64,000 nucleotides of DNA, taken from Scandinavium ludwigii_A. GTDB taxonomy: Bacteria; Pseudomonadota; Gammaproteobacteria; Enterobacterales; Enterobacteriaceae. This document shows, piece by piece, positions 1-7,974 of the stretch. The position numbers and the translations under genes were made by a program. Every line of letters starts with the position of its first letter. Position 1 is the first letter of the stretch. The DNA lies in contig CP191518.1 in NCBI GenBank assembly GCA_050516505.1, positions 1,612,001-1,676,000 of the forward strand, in the 5' to 3' direction. The notes beneath the pieces were generated by a model. That model was not told the DNA's origin. It ran no database searches and worked only from the letters and a program-made list of their open reading frames with translations.

Positions 1-598
1 TATGCCGTTGCTTCAGGCGGTGCGTAACGAATTACCGGAAGTCACGGTCTATCTGCATGAAAACAGCGGCACTGTGCTGAACGATAAACTGTTGGGTGGG
101 CAGCTCGATATGGCGGTGTTGTATGAGCGTTCACCGGTGGCTGGGATCACCAGCCAGCAATTGCTGAAAGAGGATTTGTGGCTGGTCGGCACCCGTGATT
201 GTCCTGGACAGAGCGTGGACCTGGCGGCGATTGCTGAAATGAATCTTTTCCTGCCGCGCGATTACAGCGCGGTGCGGGCGCGGGTCGATGAAGCCTTTTC
301 GCTGCGCCGCCTGACGGCGAAAATTATCGGCGAAATTGAATCGCTCTCTACCCTGACCGCCGCCATTGCCAGCGGAATGGGTGTGACGGTGCTGCCGGAA
401 TCTGCCGCGCGTTCGCTGTGCGGTGCGGCTAACGGCTGGATGGCGCGCATCACCACGCCGTCCATGAGCTTACCGCTGTCGCTGAACATGTCGGCTCGCG
501 GCTCGTTGTCTCCGCAGGCTCACGCGGTGAAAGAGATTTTGATGTCGCTGGTCAGCCGTCCTTCGCTTGAGAATCGCGAACTGCTGATGGTCAGCTAA
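1..598 (+). CDS. nac: Nac, nitrogen assimilation LysR-type regulator (C-terminal part)
   Basis: The reading frame enters from the left edge and covers about the last two thirds of a LysR-type regulator; the DNA-binding helix-turn-helix lies outside the window. The Met near base 2 is internal. The visible part is the effector-binding domain and follows enterobacterial Nac closely, e.g. MPLLQAVRNELPE, SPVAGITSQQLLKEDL and SGMGVTVLPESAA. Nac is a sigma-54/NtrC-dependent activator and repressor of nitrogen-source genes. The next gene on the same strand is its usual neighbour cbl. Identification is from remembered family similarity plus synteny. Confidence 0.93.
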   Translation, partial: MPLLQAVRNELPEVTVYLHENSGTVLNDKLLGGQLDMAVLYERSPVAGITSQQLLKEDLWLVGTRDCPGQSVDLAAIAEMNLFLPRDYSAVRARVDEAFSLRRLTAKIIGEIESLSTLTAAIASGMGVTVLPESAARSLCGAANGWMARITTPSMSLPLSLNMSARGSLSPQAHAVKEILMSLVSRPSLENRELLMVS

Positions 599-700
599 GC
601 GTTATGCTTTAAATGCATAAGTTGCGGGTTTTTATTATTTGTTCCCCAGAGGCGCAGACTCTAACAATAGCGTTATATCTGCAGGTCTCTGGAGGAAAGG

Positions 701-1651
701 GTGAATTTCCAGCAACTCAAAATTATTCGCGAGGCGGCGCGGCAGGATTACAACCTGACCGAAGTCGCCAACATGCTTTACACTTCGCAATCTGGCGTTA
801 GCCGGCATATTCGCGAGCTGGAAGAAGAGCTCGGTATCGAGATTTTCATCCGTCGCGGCAAGCGGCTGCTCGGGATGACCGAGCCCGGCAAAGCGCTACT
901 GGTGATTGCCGAGCGTATCCTCAACGAGGCGAGCAATGTGCGCCGTCTCGCCGACCTGTTTACCAATGACGCTTCCGGCGTGTTGACCATCGCCACCACA
1001 CATACCCAGGCACGCTATAGCCTGCCGCCGGTGATCAAAGCCTTCCGTGAGTTATTCAAAGAAGTCAGGCTGGAACTGATTCAGGGCACGCCACAGGAAA
1101 TCGATGCGTTGCTGCATAACGGCGGGGCGGATATCGGCATTGCCAGCGAGCGGCTGAGCAATGATTCAACCCTGGCGGCGTTCCCATGGTTCCGCTGGCA
1201 TCACAATCTGCTGGTGCCGGAAGGGCATCCTTTGACCCAAACTGTGCCGCTAACGCTGGAAGCCATTGCCCGCTGGCCGCTGATCACTTATCGCCAGGGC
1301 ATCACCGGGCGGTCGCGCATCGACGAAGCGTTTAATCGCAAAGGGCTGGTGCCGGATATCGTGCTGAGCGCGCAGGATTCTGATGTGATCAAAACCTACG
1401 TCGAACTCGGGCTGGGGATTGGGCTGGTGGCTGAACAGTCTGGCGATAGTCAGGAAACAGGTCGCTTAACCCGGCTGGATACCCACCATCTGTTTGATGC
1501 CAACACCGTCTGGCTGGGCCTGAAGCGCGGTCAGCTGCAGCGCAACTATGTCTGGCGTTTCCTGGAGCTGTGCAATGCGGGCTTGTCGGTCGAGGAGATC
1601 AAACGGCAGGTGATGGAGCCGGAAGAAGTGGCGATTGATTATCAAATCTAA
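701..1651 (+). CDS. cbl: Cbl, sulfur-source LysR-type regulator
   Basis: A 316-residue LysR-type regulator, full length. The N-terminal winged helix-turn-helix (about residues 1-60) reads DYNLTEVANMLYTSQSGVSRH, followed by the two-lobed effector domain ending in AIDYQI. Cbl is the CysB-like activator of sulfonate and taurine utilisation genes under sulfate starvation. The start is GTG at 701, chosen because GGAGGAAAGG sits directly upstream and the protein then begins MNFQQLKIIREAARQ as in the family. It follows nac by about 100 bases. The terminator after the stop appears cut by the insertion sequence at 1673. Confidence 0.95.
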   Translation: MNFQQLKIIREAARQDYNLTEVANMLYTSQSGVSRHIRELEEELGIEIFIRRGKRLLGMTEPGKALLVIAERILNEASNVRRLADLFTNDASGVLTIATTHTQARYSLPPVIKAFRELFKEVRLELIQGTPQEIDALLHNGGADIGIASERLSNDSTLAAFPWFRWHHNLLVPEGHPLTQTVPLTLEAIARWPLITYRQGITGRSRIDEAFNRKGLVPDIVLSAQDSDVIKTYVELGLGIGLVAEQSGDSQETGRLTRLDTHHLFDANTVWLGLKRGQLQRNYVWRFLELCNAGLSVEEIKRQVMEPEEVAIDYQI

Positions 1652-1708
1652 AAAAAGCAAAAAGCCCGCTTATGGACTGCACCCCACGACAGTAGACAAA
1701 TTCTGTCC

Positions 1709-2389
1709 TCACGATGAGGCCTGTTCAAAGGCCTCCGGACTGACGCCGCCGAGATGACTGTGGCGCCGGGACCGGTTATAGAAGACTTCAATGTAATCGA
1801 AGATATCCGCCCGGCAGAAGCGCTGCCAGTCGTCACTGCCGTACTGGCTACCTTGATTGCTATGTAAGATGACCTCGCCGTCCGGTTTTCGACGCCAGAC
1901 GGCCATCATCAGCGCGTCGAGTGCAAGTTCGCGTGAGAGAGTGGGCTTCATCGACCAGCCGAGCACGTTACGGGCGAAGAGAACGATAACCACCGCCAGA
2001 TACAACCATCCCTGCCAGGTGCGGATATAAGTAATATCGGTAACCCAGACCTGATTGGCCCGGACAACGGTAAACTGCCGCTGCACGCGATTAGGGGCAA
2101 TCACTGAAGGCCGGCCAGAGATACGACGCGGTGCTTTATAGCCTCGTACGGCTTTGATCCGGTTCAGTTGCATAATACGACCCACCCGGTTTTTGCCGCA
2201 GGTTTCACCGATTTCGTTCAGATCGCCATGAACCCGCCGGTAACCGTATACACCTCCGCTCAGTGAATATGAGTCACGGATAAGTGTCAGCAGACGCTGG
2301 TTATCTTTATCACGCCCCGAGATCGGGTTATGCAGCCACGCATAGAACCCGGCCCGGGCGACATTCAGTACCCGACACATCGTCATCAC
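1709..2389 (-). pseudogene. IS3-family OrfB transposase, catalytic core damaged
   Basis: An rve-type DDE integrase core. The open frame also reads upstream of the listed Met (ARLKYRFINEHRTVWGV), consistent with fusion to OrfA by frameshifting. The first catalytic Asp is present (VWVTDITYI). The second, normally in HSDQGSQY, is Asn here (HSNQGSQY). The segment that normally follows DDWQRFCRA and carries the third acidic residue (the NCWDNAVAESFF block) is missing: the protein jumps to DIFDYIEVFYNR. This looks like an in-frame deletion of roughly 40 codons, judged against remembered family sequences. VIVLF replaces the usual VIDLF. Inactive as a transposase. Confidence 0.85.
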
Positions 2390-2427
2390 ACCCCATACAG
2401 TGCGGTGCTCATTGATAAAGCGGTACT

Positions 2428-2712
2428 TCAGTCGGGCTCCCTTGCAAAGTACCGCGCGGCCTTTTTCAGGATATGCCGTTCTTCTTCGGTACGCTTTAGC
2501 TGCGCCCGTAGTTTCAGGATCTCGCTTTTGGCCTCCAGTAAATCCCGGACATGCTGCTCGCTGTTATCGGGTTTAATCGCCCGCAACCACTTATAGAGAC
2601 TGTGTGCTGAAACGCCCAGCCGGTCAGAAACTTCAGCGACAGAATAACCGCGTTCCGTTATTTGACGGACGGCTTCTTCCTTAAATTCAGGTGTAAATCG
2701 TGGTGTGCCCAT
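2428..2712 (-). CDS. IS3-family OrfA (transposase helix-turn-helix subunit)
   Basis: A 94-residue OrfA. It opens MGTPRFTPEFKEEAVRQI, with a helix-turn-helix around residues 18-45 (ERGYSVAEVSDRLGVSAHSLYKW) and a leucine-rich coiled coil at about 60-85 (LLEAKSEILKLRAQL). OrfA binds the terminal repeats and, when fused to OrfB by -1 frameshifting, makes the active transposase. A run of five A before G in the KKA codons near the end is a plausible slippage site, but this was not tested. ATG at 2712 has the right-hand IS end about 60 bases upstream. OrfA looks intact; the partner OrfB does not. Confidence 0.88.
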   Translation of the reverse strand: MGTPRFTPEFKEEAVRQITERGYSVAEVSDRLGVSAHSLYKWLRAIKPDNSEQHVRDLLEAKSEILKLRAQLKRTEEERHILKKAARYFAREPD

Positions 2713-2892
2713 ACGCTCCTCCTATGCTCAAACTCTAGGGCAGGATCGTCTACCGGGGCGGGGTCATTCCATAGGATAAAAATCATTGTTGGTTATTATA
2801 TTATTAACTTTATCTTTTTGAATTTTAGAGCATAATCATATAGAATGTTGATAAATGCAAAATTATTCCTTGACAAAAACAAGAGGTATACA

Positions 2893-3167
2893 ATGATTTT
2901 TTTGAAAATTGGTACCAGAGTAAAGCTTGGCTCAAGAGTATTATTGATAACGGACTGCGCACAGAAGAAGAAATAGTTGAATTCATAGCTTCTAATGAGC
3001 CAGTACAGTATCCATGCATTGCATATTTCGATGTCAAAGAAATCTCATCTAATGATGAGGGGATTGTTTATATTTACAAACCCCAAATTGTAGAATGGTC
3101 TAAAATTATGACAGAGCCTGAGGGGAGGGCCCCTAAATGTTTTCATGTTTACTTAAACACGCCATAA
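2893..3167 (+). pseudogene. Small unknown gene interrupted at a T7 run
   Basis: ATG at 2893 has a good ribosome site (AAGAGG). Reading from it stops after 27 codons. Another frame, open from about 2874 to TAA at 3165-3167, encodes an 85-residue tail (WYQSKAWLKSIIDNGLRTEE... ending HVYLNTP) but has no start codon of its own. One extra T in the seven-T run at 2897-2903 would join the two into a 91-residue protein starting MIFFENWYQSK. It lies 10 bases before the LysR-type gene on the same strand, so the pair looks like an operon. I do not recognise the product. DNA here is AT-rich, unlike the flanks. Confidence 0.5.
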
Positions 3168-3177
3168 AGGTAAGCCA

Positions 3178-4111
3178 ATGAATACAAAAGAAGATTCTCA
3201 CCATCTACAGAGAAAAAATAAAAGGTTAGACTTAAACCTTCTTATTTATTTTCATACGGTTTATCAGACTGGAAGCGTGAAGTATGCTGCATCAGTTCTT
3301 AATTGCAGTTCACCTAATGTAAGCCAATCTTTACAAAAATTACGCGATATTATTGGTGACCCATTATTTATCCGTGATGGGCAAAGGTTAAGCGCAACGA
3401 CAGTGGCAGTAAGATTGTATGAAGAGACAAAAGACAATATTCATGAATTGTTATATTCCGTAGAGAATTTATCTAAAAAGAGTCAAAAAAGATTGGTTAT
3501 TGAGTGCACGCCTTATTTTGCAATCAAAATAATACCAATGATAACGTCGTTTTTTGATTCGAAGGGAATTAATTGTGAAATTATCAACATGGCACACTCG
3601 GTAATGGAATCAGCATATTGGGAACGTCTAACATTAAAAAAAGTGGACATCATATTTGGGGTGGAGACTGATTTAGATAACTCAAAAATTGGTTATTGTG
3701 TTGGTACAAATACTGGAGTCTTAGTCTGCAGAAAAGATCACCCTAGGCTTGATGATTCGTACATATATGGATCTGATAGTATAGAGTCTATTACAATGCT
3801 TTATTCAGATTATTCCATAATTAAAAAAAATCAGAAATGTAAATGTTGAATTTTTCCAAAACTCACCTTGTACACTGCAAGCAAAATCTCTTTTATCAAT
3901 ATGCTCACATATCTCCGTGTCAAACTCAATTGGAATAATCCCTAAAAACTTTTATATGAAATTCAAAGATGCATTTAATCTTAAATGCTTAGAAACCAAT
4001 CTTCAGATGCCTACTTTTAATCATTATATGTATTTTAATAAAGCATCGAGCGAAAAAGCTTTATACAAGGAACTCTACACTTACCTTCATAATAATTATG
4101 ATAATTTTTAG
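3178..4111 (+). pseudogene. LysR-type regulator broken by one base in an A8 run
   Basis: The first part (3178-3849, 223 residues) has a LysR helix-turn-helix: LIYFHTVYQTGSVKYAASVL, then CSSPNVSQSLQKLR and GDPLFIRDGQ. It stops just after a run of eight A at 3823-3830. With seven A the frame continues ...IIKKIRNVNVEFFQNSP... into the 3917-4111 segment (SNSIGIIPKNFYMKF), giving about 310 residues, the normal LysR length. So a single extra A is the only lesion. It could be mutation, sequencing error, phase variation or a site of transcriptional slippage. Ribosome site AAAGGTAAG precedes the ATG. Target and ligand are unknown. Codon use is AT-rich, marking transferred DNA. Confidence 0.8.
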
Positions 4112-4299
4112 CTTTTCTTTTCAAAGCCACATCCCCTGCACCGGGATTGAATCACAGTTAAGAGGATGCCATAAATTTTAGAGCGCATGATTTAATCATG
4201 TCTGATAATTGATTGTGTAGTGGAGCAGAGCAGCGGAACATCTCTAAATCCTGTTAATGTAGAAACAGTGAACATGAGGGGATATATGAGCAAAGCTCG

Positions 4300-4530
4300 C
4301 GGGCTAAGTGCATATAACTTTTGTCGTAAGGGAAAGCAACGTCTGCCGGTGCGCAATCTGCACCGCTGGTAACGCCGGAAGCACTTAACTAAGGCTGGTC
4401 GATTGATTTTATGCATGATGCGCTGACATGTGGCTGACGTTTTCAGACTTTCAACGTCGTAGATGATTTCACCCGTGAGGCACTGGCCATCAAAAAGACC
4501 TGAATATCCCGGCGTAGCGGGTTCACGGAA
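4300..4530 (+). pseudogene. Relic of a second IS3-family transposase (OrfB fragment)
   Basis: No open frame, but successive frames spell recognisable OrfB blocks: RKGKQRLPVRN, then APLVTPEALN, a stop, WSIDFMHDALTCG, a stop, RFQTFNVVDDFTREALAI, and after a shift DLNIP. That is the first catalytic-Asp region of an IS3-type OrfB. At least two in-frame stops and two frame shifts show it is dead. It is different from the element at 1673-2771. It lies between the LysR pseudogene and tRNA-Asn. Confidence 0.8.
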
Positions 4531-4644
4531 ATCTTAAAGAATTTTACGGAAGGTTTTACATTGCGGATTTTGAGTCATCAAGATACAGATTGGGATCACA
4601 TCGTCATCGAACTAACGTCGATTCCAAAAGTAACCACCAAGTTC

Positions 4645-4681
4645 TCCCGATGCAGAGGGGGAAACTAAAAAGGCATCGGGA
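4645..4681. repeat. 9-bp inverted repeat in the remnant island
   Basis: TCCCGATGC at 4645-4653 is matched exactly by GCATCGGGA at 4673-4681, with a 19-base spacer. No T-run follows on either strand, so it is not an ordinary terminator. It may be debris of a mobile-element end. The rest of 4531-4749 shows no gene that I recognise. Confidence 0.5.
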
Positions 4682-4749
4682 AGATTTTCGCACTATCTTA
4701 TTGAATCTGAATTATATGAAGATTCGCAAAGAGGCATGAAAACAAAATA

Positions 4750-4825
4750 TGGCTCCTCTGACTGGACTCGAACCAGTGACATACGGATTAACAGTCCGCC
4801 GTTCTACCGACTGAACTACAGAGGA
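4750..4825 (-). tRNA. tRNA-Asn (GTT)
   Basis: On the minus strand the 76-base gene starts TCCTCTGTAGTTCAGTCGG and ends GAGGAGCCA with CCA encoded. The anticodon loop CTGTTAATC gives GTT. The acceptor stem TCCTCTG/CAGAGGA pairs perfectly. This is one of the enterobacterial asn tRNA copies (asnT by position next to mtfA), a well known integration site for genomic islands. Its 3' end faces the AT-rich scar. Confidence 0.97.
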
Positions 4826-4925
4826 ATCGTGTGAACGAGGCGCATATTAAAGGCACCCCATTTTTGTGTCAACACTAAAATTAACTGACTGATTCAATTG
4901 CATGAAATAAAGTCAATGTGCCGTT

Positions 4926-5723
4926 TTAGTGTACTACGTGCAGATTACTGCTTTCATCGCTGCCATTTTCACGAATTCGCCGGAGCGGATCTTGATGATA
5001 AAAATGGCAGAAACGCTGCCACAGCGCGGGGAAGCGTGGGGCAAACAGTTCCGGGGCGCTGAAGAAGTATTCTGAGAGCACGGCGAAACATTCAGCAGGA
5101 TCCGTCGCGGCATACGCATCAATACTGGCGGCGCTTTCTCCCACTAAATCAATTTCATCCTGAATGTTGTTCATCGCCGCATGGAGGTCATGTTCCCAGC
5201 CTGCGACCTCGCGAAGGGGGATCGGCGGCACGCCGCTGGCGCGATCGCCGTTACGCACATCCAGCTTATGTGCCACTTCATGGACGATGAGATTGAAACC
5301 GGACGCGTCGAATGAATCCTGTATATCGAGCCAGTTCAGCACAATCGGGCCCTGTTGCCAGCTTTGCCCAGACTGCACCATGCGCTGGCTGTGGATCAGG
5401 CCAATATCATCTTCCCACTCGTCATCGACCACAAACGGGGCAGGATAGATCAGTACCTCATGGAAGCCGTCGAGCCACTCGATCCCGAGTGAAAGTACGG
5501 GCAGGCAAAACAGCATCGCGATGCGCGCCGTATGCAGCGGTTCCAGTTCAAGACCCTGCAGAGGGACGAGGCGTTTTTGCTGCAGGAAACGATCTGACAG
5601 CTGCGTTAGTCTGAGCTGTTCTTCCGGTGAAAGACTCGCCAGGACAGGAATGGCAAGTGCCTGCTCCCAAGGAATATCTTCGCTAAGGGGAGCGTCATGT
5701 GCTTTCCAGGGCCATTTAATCAT
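4926..5723 (-). CDS. mtfA: MtfA, Mlc titration factor / peptidase
   Basis: 265 residues from Met at 5723 (MIKWPWKAHDAPL), the same length as E. coli MtfA; an upstream ATG at 5756 would add 11 non-family residues and was not used. A zinc-peptidase HEVAH motif lies at residues 148-152, with DPAECFAVLSEYFF downstream likely giving the third ligand. MtfA is a cytosolic protein that binds and inactivates the glucose repressor Mlc, raising ptsG expression, and has aminopeptidase activity. It sits between tRNA-Asn and tRNA-Ser as in E. coli. Confidence 0.95.
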   Translation of the reverse strand: MIKWPWKAHDAPLSEDIPWEQALAIPVLASLSPEEQLRLTQLSDRFLQQKRLVPLQGLELEPLHTARIAMLFCLPVLSLGIEWLDGFHEVLIYPAPFVVDDEWEDDIGLIHSQRMVQSGQSWQQGPIVLNWLDIQDSFDASGFNLIVHEVAHKLDVRNGDRASGVPPIPLREVAGWEHDLHAAMNNIQDEIDLVGESAASIDAYAATDPAECFAVLSEYFFSAPELFAPRFPALWQRFCHFYHQDPLRRIRENGSDESSNLHVVH

Positions 5724-5815
5724 CGCTTTGCTCGCAAACTCGTCACTTGATACCAATTGAAGGGACAGGGTCTGTTAAAATGCCAAAGATCCTGGCATCA
5801 TGGCAACCACTCAGC

Positions 5816-5905
5816 GGAGAGATGCCGGAGCGGCTGAACGGACTAGTCTCGAAAACTAGAGTAGGGGCAACTCTACCGGGGGTTCAAATCCCCCTCTCTC
5901 CGCCA
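5816..5905 (+). tRNA. serU: tRNA-Ser (CGA)
   Basis: A 90-base class II tRNA: GGAGAGATGCCGGAGCGG... through a long variable arm to CTCTCTCCGCCA with CCA encoded. The anticodon in AGTCTCGAAAACT is CGA at 5850-5852. Acceptor GGAGAGA/TCTCTCC pairs. Position beside mtfA matches serU of E. coli. The following 5906-6180 holds no gene that I can see. Confidence 0.97.
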
Positions 5906-6180
5906 CTATTCAATCACTTACACCGTTTCGTTTCAGTGACCAAAATCTCATTGATGCAATCTATGCATTTTTGTTGAGAAAATCCTTACTCCCTCGACCT
6001 GTTTCCTGATTCAGTATAGTCCCCATGGACTCATCCCTATGCAGTACCCGTTATCTAAAGCAAAAAGGCAGAAATGTCTGATGACCCCTCTGTCTTGTCT
6101 GGCTGAATCAACACGCGCCCTACATCGCTAATGTATTACCCGTCATCGTAAAAGAAATGAGATTCCTGAAAGGCCGGCAT

Positions 6181-6206
6181 AAAAAAGCCCGCACGCGGCG
6201 GGCTTT
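6181..6206 (-). terminator. Rho-independent terminator of the porin gene
   Basis: AAAGCCCGC (6184-6192), a 5-base loop and GCGGGCTTT (6198-6206) form a 9-bp hairpin. On the minus strand it is followed by a T-run (complement of 6181-6186), directly after the porin stop codon. Upstream, 5906-6180 shows nothing else recognisable. Confidence 0.88.
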
Positions 6207-6222
6207 AACAGGCTGGTGAGAT

Positions 6223-7368
6223 TTAGAACTGGTAAATCATGCCCACGGCAACGATGTCATCAGTACTGATGCCCGTTGCGCTGTAGAAGTCATCATCGCC
6301 ATCCAGCAGGTTGATTTTGTAATCAACGTAGGTGGAAAAGTTCTTATTGAAGTAGTAGTTCGCACCAATAGAGACATATTTAAGCAAGTCTTTATCGTTC
6401 CAGTTGCTGCCTTGTGCGAAATCTTCTGTCAAGTCTTTGCCTTTAGACTGCAGGTAAGAGATTTCCGGACGCAGACCGAAGTCGAACTGGTACTGTGCAG
6501 TGACTTCAAAGTTCTGGGTTTTGTTGGCGATGAGATCTTCCATTACACCGTCACCAAACGGTGTCATGTTGCGGGTTTCTGCATACATCGCGGCCAGATA
6601 GACGTTATTCGCATCGTATTTCAGGCCAACAGTCCAGACATCGGCTTTCTCGCCACCGGCTGTGCTGCCGCTTTGCTGTTCATTAGTACGGTCAGACGAG
6701 GCATATGCTGCACCCGCGCTGAAGCCCATACCGAAATCGTAAGTGGTAGACAGACCGAAACCGTCGCCGTTGTCCTTACTCATGGAACTGTCGCTACGGT
6801 TAACGGTGCCTTCCTGATCTAATACGCCTCCTTCTCCTTCGTTCGCACCCTGATACTGGATTGCGAAGCTCAGACCATCAACCAGGCCGAAGAAGTCGGC
6901 GTTACGGTAGGTCGCCATGCCATTGCCGCGGCCAACCATAAAGTTGTCGGTGTAGGTGTAGGAGTCACCACCGAACACCGGAAGCATATCGGTCCAGGCT
7001 TCTACGTCATATACCACGCCATAGTTACGGCCGTAATCGAATGAACCGTACTCACCGAATTTCAGGCCAGCAAAGCCCAGACGGGTTGCAGACTGGTTGC
7101 TACTGTTCTCAGTGTCGTTGGCCTGGATGTTGTATTCCCACTGGCCGTAGCCGATCAGATCGTTGGTGATCTGGGTTTCGCCCCTGAAGCCGATACGCAC
7201 ATAGGTTGCGTCGCCATCGTTGCCACCATCTTCAGAGAACTGATGACGGGCATCGACTTTGCCGTACAGGTCGAGTTTATTGCTGTCTTTATTATAAATC
7301 TCAGCCGCATTTGCTGCGCCAGCCAGCAAAAAAGCCGGCACGAGAATTGCCAATACATTTCTTTTCAT
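6223..7368 (-). CDS. General porin of the OmpC/OmpF family (OmpS1/YedS position)
   Basis: 381 residues from Met at 7368; an upstream ATG at 7428 lacks family support. Signal peptide MKRNVLAILVPAFLLAGAANA, then mature AEIYNKDSNKLDLYGKVDARH. The trimeric porin fold is indicated by the N-terminal LYGK strand, the constriction-loop region (WTDMLPVFGGDSYTYTDNFM, instead of the usual PEFGGD), and the terminal Phe of VGMIYQF needed for BAM assembly. It forms a water-filled channel for small hydrophilic solutes in the outer membrane. Position next to yedJ matches Salmonella ompS1 and the E. coli yedS remnant. No flanking gene suggests an operon. Confidence 0.9.
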   Translation of the reverse strand: MKRNVLAILVPAFLLAGAANAAEIYNKDSNKLDLYGKVDARHQFSEDGGNDGDATYVRIGFRGETQITNDLIGYGQWEYNIQANDTENSSNQSATRLGFAGLKFGEYGSFDYGRNYGVVYDVEAWTDMLPVFGGDSYTYTDNFMVGRGNGMATYRNADFFGLVDGLSFAIQYQGANEGEGGVLDQEGTVNRSDSSMSKDNGDGFGLSTTYDFGMGFSAGAAYASSDRTNEQQSGSTAGGEKADVWTVGLKYDANNVYLAAMYAETRNMTPFGDGVMEDLIANKTQNFEVTAQYQFDFGLRPEISYLQSKGKDLTEDFAQGSNWNDKDLLKYVSIGANYYFNKNFSTYVDYKINLLDGDDDFYSATGISTDDIVAVGMIYQF

Positions 7369-7667
7369 TATACATTCCTTTGAATGGTTTATTTTATGAA
7401 TATAAAGAGGCTCTATCCGGAATTCCAAATGATAGTCGCGACTGAGTCAGTTTAATTTAAACAAATCGGGTAAGTAAATTGTTTAAATCAATTCCATGGC
7501 TTTCTGTTAGGTTATCCATATGTCATTGTAATGAAAGGCTTGGTGGTATTCATGTCGCTAATTTATTGGGCTGGCGGAGTTTTCATTGTGGCAGAGAATG
7601 TTTTTGAAATGGCATTCATGAAACAAATAAAGATGAGTTAATTAGTCATCATGATTATCATAAAGGC

Positions 7668-7800
7668 AAAAAAAACCTGACAAAATATTTTGTCAGGTCG
7701 TTATTAAAAGTAATAAAAGTGAGTGCAGTGTAAAAACAACAAAAAGCAGACGGATCTTTACATGATGTAAAAATAAAAGGAAGTATGGAATCTGACAGTT
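7668..7800 (-). ncRNA. Candidate small RNA upstream of the porin (RseX-like by position)
   Basis: On the minus strand a perfect 12+12 palindrome (7675-7698, half ACCTGACAAAAT) is followed by a long T-run (complement of 7668-7675): a strong Rho-independent terminator. No minus-strand gene lies upstream of it; the next gene, yedJ, starts at 7975 on the other strand. Further upstream is TTTACATGATGTAAA (7757-7771), another hairpin. In E. coli the porin-regulating sRNA RseX is encoded in this neighbourhood (yedS/yedR). The 5' end given is a guess. The rest of 7369-7974, AT-rich, must hold the porin and yedJ promoters; no other gene is visible. Confidence 0.45.
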
Positions 7801-7974
7801 TGCTCTCACGTGAAGCAAAATAAGAAAATCATTTGATTAAGCCCTGCCGAAAGGGGGATGACATCACCCGATTCGCCATCAACCTGAACATTGCCGAAGA
7901 CCAGAGAACGCTCAGGAAGCTGACATAAAAAACTGCTATTCTCGTCTCTCTAATGACGTAGCGCCGAGGGAAGA

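Larger units (their letters stand above)
1673..2771 (-). mobile_element. IS3-family insertion sequence, decayed
   Basis: The ends form imperfect inverted repeats: TGGACTGCACCCC at 1673 and, on the other strand from 2771, TGGAATGACCCC, both followed by a GTAGAC/AGTAGAC block. Between them lie OrfA and OrfB in the usual IS3 arrangement on the minus strand. No matching 3-4 bp target duplication is seen (TTA left, TAG right). The left flank is the ascending half of a terminator behind cbl; the right flank is unrelated AT-rich DNA. OrfB has lost catalytic residues, so the copy cannot move by itself. About 1.1 kb, slightly short for the family. Confidence 0.85.

Noticed and set aside
613..801. 62-codon frame between nac and cbl
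   Set aside because: Its 3' part overlaps the start of cbl in another frame and it has no family match; treated as chance.
2825..3037. 70-codon minus-strand frame in the AT-rich scar
   Set aside because: It is antisense to the better-supported small gene with a ribosome site and its translation is low-complexity.
6412..6822. 136-codon plus-strand frame inside the porin
   Set aside because: Shadow of the porin gene on the opposite strand; no start signal or recognisable motif.
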